A stretch of 23,998 nucleotides of DNA from the NCBI GenBank assembly GCA_903882335.1, contig CAIRWP010000061.1, forward strand, positions 1 through 23,998, given 5' to 3'. The DNA is from an uncultured Opitutia bacterium (GTDB taxonomy: Bacteria; Verrucomicrobiota; Verrucomicrobiia; Opitutales; UBA953). Numbering within the stretch: position 1 is the stretch's first letter; every line of letters starts with the position of its first letter. The position numbers and the translations under genes were made by a program. Of this stretch, positions 21,484 through 23,998 are shown one piece after another. The notes below the pieces were generated by a model. It saw nothing but the letters and a program-made list of their open reading frames with translations. It had not been told where the DNA came from and made no database searches.

Positions 21484-23249
21484 CCCTGCCCCACGCCAGC
21501 CGAATGCGCTACCGTTCGCTGGCTTGGGTCGTGTCCGCCTGTTTTCTGGCCGTCTTCGTGCGGCTGGTCTGGCTCCATTGGGTGGACGCGCCCGAGCTGC
21601 GCGCCGAGGCCATGCAGGCCCGGCGTGTCCGCCAGGAGCTCCCGTGCCGGCGCGGCGAGGTCCGCGACTCTCAGGATAACCTCCTCGCGGTCTCGGAGGA
21701 TGTCTGGGACATCGGGGTCGACCCGGTCGCCCTCGACAAGAAGGACGCGCCGCGCGCCGGCGAGGTCGCGCTCGCGCTGGGCGTGCCCGTCCTGAAGGTG
21801 CTCGAGGCCTTCAACCCGCCGCCGCGCGTCGACGACGAGGGGGTCGAGCGCAAGGTCCGCTGGGTCGTCCTCGCCCGCGAGTGCGGCGAGGAGACCGTGA
21901 AGCGGATGAAGGCGCTCAACATCAAGGCCCTCCGCGCCGAGCTCAAGTACCGCCGCGCCTACCCCAAGGGAGCCCTCGCCGCGCACGTGCTCGGTTTCGT
22001 CAACAAGGCGGGCGAGCCCGCCGCCGGCATCGAGCGCGTGATGCACCCGCTGCTCGCCGGGCAGAAGGGCTGGATCGAGTCGGAGCGCGACGGCAAGCGC
22101 CGCGAGATCGCCAGCATCCGTATCCGCGAGGTCGCGCCGGTGGACGGCAGCAACGTGGTGCTCACCCTCAACAGCCTCGTGCAGAAGGCCTGCGAGGACG
22201 CCCTCGCCGCCGCCGCCGCCCGCTACAACCCGAAGGGCGGGGTGATCATCGTCAGCGAGCCGCGCACCGGCCGCATCCTCGGCCTCGCCAACTGGCCGAC
22301 CTTCGACCTCAACCTGTTCTGGGACGCGAAGGCCGCGCCGATGGACAGCCAGCGCAACCGCGCCGTGTCCGACGTCTACGAGCCGGGCTCGGTCTTCAAG
22401 ATCGTGTCGATCGCCGGGGCGCTGGAGGAGCGGCTGATCACGCCGAATTCCGTCTACGACTGCGGCGCGACGCAGGTGCCGTTCAAGGGCCGCTTGGTTT
22501 CCCTGCCCGCCGATTCGCACGCACTCGGCGTCGCCGACATCCGCACCATCGTGCGCGAGTCCTCGAACCGCGGCACGGTGCAGGTGGGCATGCTCTACGC
22601 CGAGCGCCAGGGCGAGGACCGGTTCTTTTCCCTGATCAAGGCCTTCGGCTTCGGCGCCCCCTCGGGCCTGCTCACCGGCGCCGAGGTGCCGGGCCTGCTG
22701 ATCCCGCCGACCTCGCCGCAATGGGCGGCGGGCATCTCGCGCATCCCGATGGGGCACTCCGTCAGCGTCACCGCCATGCAGATGCATTTCGCCATGTCGG
22801 CGATCGCCGCCGACGGCCTGCTGATGCAGCCGCAGCTGGTCCTGCGCGTGGAGGATCCCAAGACCCGGCAGGTCGTCCTCGCGTACCCGCCCCGTTCGCG
22901 CGGCCGCGCGGTCAGCGCCCGCGCCGCCGCCGAGACGGCGGCGCTCCTGCGGGCGGTCTGCGGCAAGGGCGGCACCGCCCCGCTCGCCGACATCCCCGGC
23001 TACGAGGTCGCGGGCAAGACGGGCACGACGCAGAAGATCATCAACGGGAAATACTCGACCGCCCACCACGTGGCGTCCTTCGCCGGTTTCTTCCCGGTGG
23101 GCGACCCGCGCCTGGCCATCACGGTCATCATCGACGAACCGCAGGGCGAGGGGGTCGGCTACGGCGGCAAGGTCTCCGCCCCCATCTTCCGCGAGGTAGC
23201 GGAGAAATGCATCCGCTGGCTGGACATCCCGCCGGTCAGCCCCCGATGA
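21480..23249 (+). CDS. ftsI: Peptidoglycan D,D-transpeptidase FtsI (PBP3-like)
   Basis: A 589-residue inner-membrane class B penicillin-binding protein that crosslinks septal peptidoglycan. There is one TM helix near residues 13-33. The pedestal domain includes RRGEVRDSQDNLLAVSED (57-74). The transpeptidase motifs are S304-x-x-K307 in EPGSVFK, SSN at 361-363, and KTG at 513-515 in AGKTGTTQK. No PASTA domain follows the catalytic domain. The ATG overlaps the ftsL-like gene by four bases, with GGAGG about 12 bases upstream. The stop overlaps murE by four bases. Confidence 0.95.
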   Translation: MTLPHASRMRYRSLAWVVSACFLAVFVRLVWLHWVDAPELRAEAMQARRVRQELPCRRGEVRDSQDNLLAVSEDVWDIGVDPVALDKKDAPRAGEVALALGVPVLKVLEAFNPPPRVDDEGVERKVRWVVLARECGEETVKRMKALNIKALRAELKYRRAYPKGALAAHVLGFVNKAGEPAAGIERVMHPLLAGQKGWIESERDGKRREIASIRIREVAPVDGSNVVLTLNSLVQKACEDALAAAAARYNPKGGVIIVSEPRTGRILGLANWPTFDLNLFWDAKAAPMDSQRNRAVSDVYEPGSVFKIVSIAGALEERLITPNSVYDCGATQVPFKGRLVSLPADSHALGVADIRTIVRESSNRGTVQVGMLYAERQGEDRFFSLIKAFGFGAPSGLLTGAEVPGLLIPPTSPQWAAGISRIPMGHSVSVTAMQMHFAMSAIAADGLLMQPQLVLRVEDPKTRQVVLAYPPRSRGRAVSARAAAETAALLRAVCGKGGTAPLADIPGYEVAGKTGTTQKIINGKYSTAHHVASFAGFFPVGDPRLAITVIIDEPQGEGVGYGGKVSAPIFREVAEKCIRWLDIPPVSPR

Positions 23250-23998
23250 CGCCGCCTCCCGCCCAGCTGCCGCCCGCGATGGAACGTCCGACCTTCCAGT
23301 CCCTGCTCCAAGGTCTGCCCGTGCTCGGCCGGGCCGGCGACTGGCAGGCGCGCGTCTCCTGCGTCGTGACCGACAGCCGCCGCATCATCCCGGGCGCGCT
23401 CTTCTTCGCGTTGCCCGGCCGCCGCGCGGACGGCCACGCCTTCCTGGACGACGCGATCGCGCGCGGCGCCGCCGCCATCGTCACCGGCCAGTCCGTCACC
23501 GGCCTGCCGGCGGTCGCGGCCGCCCAGGTGGCCGACCCGCGCCGCGTGCTGGCCGAGGTCGCCCGTCGCTTCCACGGCCATCCGGAGCGCGCCCTTCGCC
23601 TCGCCGGCGTCACCGGCACCAACGGTAAGACGACCGTCTCCACCTTGCTGCGCCATCTCCTGCAGGACGGCGGCGAGTCCTGGGGCCTCATCGGCACGGT
23701 TCGCTACCACCTCGGCCGCCGCTCGATCCCCTCGTTCAAGACCACGCCGGAGTCGGCCGACCTCGCCGGGTTCTTCCGCCAGATGGCCGACGCGGGCTGC
23801 GCGGGCGCCTGCCTCGAGGTGAGCTCGCACGCCCTCCATCAGGACCGCGTCCACGGCTTCCGCTTCGACGTGGCGGCCTTCACCAACCTGACGCGTGACC
23901 ACATCGATTACCACGGCGACATGTCCGCCTACCTCGAGGCCAAGGCCGCGCTCTTCGACGGACGCAACGGCGAGGTGCCCGGCGTGGCCGTCGTCAAC
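23246..23998 (+). CDS. murE: UDP-MurNAc-tripeptide synthetase MurE, 3' end off window
   Basis: The first 251 residues of a Mur ligase that adds the third peptide residue (usually meso-diaminopimelate in Gram-negatives) to UDP-MurNAc-L-Ala-D-Glu in the cytoplasm. The N-terminal UDP-binding domain has VTDSRRIIPGALFFALPG (41-58). The ATP-binding GVTGTNGKTT is at 121-130, EVSSHAL at 191-197, and NLTRDHIDYHG at 214-224. The residues that choose diaminopimelate or lysine lie in the missing C-terminal part, so the amino acid cannot be told. The ATG at 23246 overlaps the ftsI stop; a second ATG at 23279 is a possible alternative start, since the first 11 residues are proline-rich. Confidence 0.95.
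   Translation, partial: MTPPPAQLPPAMERPTFQSLLQGLPVLGRAGDWQARVSCVVTDSRRIIPGALFFALPGRRADGHAFLDDAIARGAAAIVTGQSVTGLPAVAAAQVADPRRVLAEVARRFHGHPERALRLAGVTGTNGKTTVSTLLRHLLQDGGESWGLIGTVRYHLGRRSIPSFKTTPESADLAGFFRQMADAGCAGACLEVSSHALHQDRVHGFRFDVAAFTNLTRDHIDYHGDMSAYLEAKAALFDGRNGEVPGVAVVN

Overview
This window is a dense, GC-rich stretch of bacterial chromosome. It carries 22 protein genes, two of them cut by the window edges, and I see no rRNA, tRNA, CRISPR array or transposase. The gene content is that of a free-living Gram-negative with an outer membrane and peptidoglycan: an LpxL/HtrB-type acyltransferase, periplasmic HtrA, and a division/cell-wall (dcw) cluster. The mix of a PPi-type phosphofructokinase, a tmk-holB pair, a DUF47-pit phosphate operon and many starts without a Shine-Dalgarno sequence fits Verrucomicrobiota, perhaps Opitutales. 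That placement is inference from gene style, not a marker-gene result.

Layout. (1) 1-1224, minus: a DUF47 (PhoU-like) gene followed by a PiT phosphate transporter that runs off the left edge. A PhoB-box-like series of 11-bp direct repeats lies upstream. (2) 1225-1653: an intergenic region built from degenerate 8-bp repeats arranged as a long inverted repeat, with a 28-bp dispersed element inside. (3) 1654-4447: uvrC (minus, short, lacking the usual cysteine cluster) divergent from cinA (plus). (4) 4448-4769: a 21-unit 8-bp tandem array plus the second, inverted copy of the 28-bp element. (5) 4770-9956, plus: holA, purB, a PPi-dependent phosphofructokinase with a strong terminator, and a secreted FecR-domain protein with a strong terminator.

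(6) 10070-16072, plus: a probable long operon. tmk and a degenerate holB overlap. A secreted HtrA protease with four PDZ domains follows, then a catalytically dead HtrA-like paralogue, an ECF sigma factor, a one-TM probable anti-sigma protein and a small periplasmic helical protein. This looks like an envelope-stress module placed behind replication genes. (7) 16082-18787, minus: aroC, a CobW-like protein with a damaged P-loop, and lpxL, tightly packed. A small lipoprotein gene with its own terminator lies upstream. (8) 19311-19676: an AT-rich leader ending in a 10-bp-periodic GTGG series that matches an MraZ box. (9) 19677-23998, plus: mraZ, rsmH, ftsL-like, ftsI and murE (cut by the right edge). 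From rsmH to murE the genes are joined by ATGA overlaps.

The observations I rate highest are the linked active/dead HtrA pair with a sigma/anti-sigma module, the 8-bp repeat arrays paired with a shared 28-bp element, the cysteine-free UvrC, the degenerate CobW-like protein next to aroC, and two operator-like sites (Pho box, MraZ box) readable directly from the sequence.
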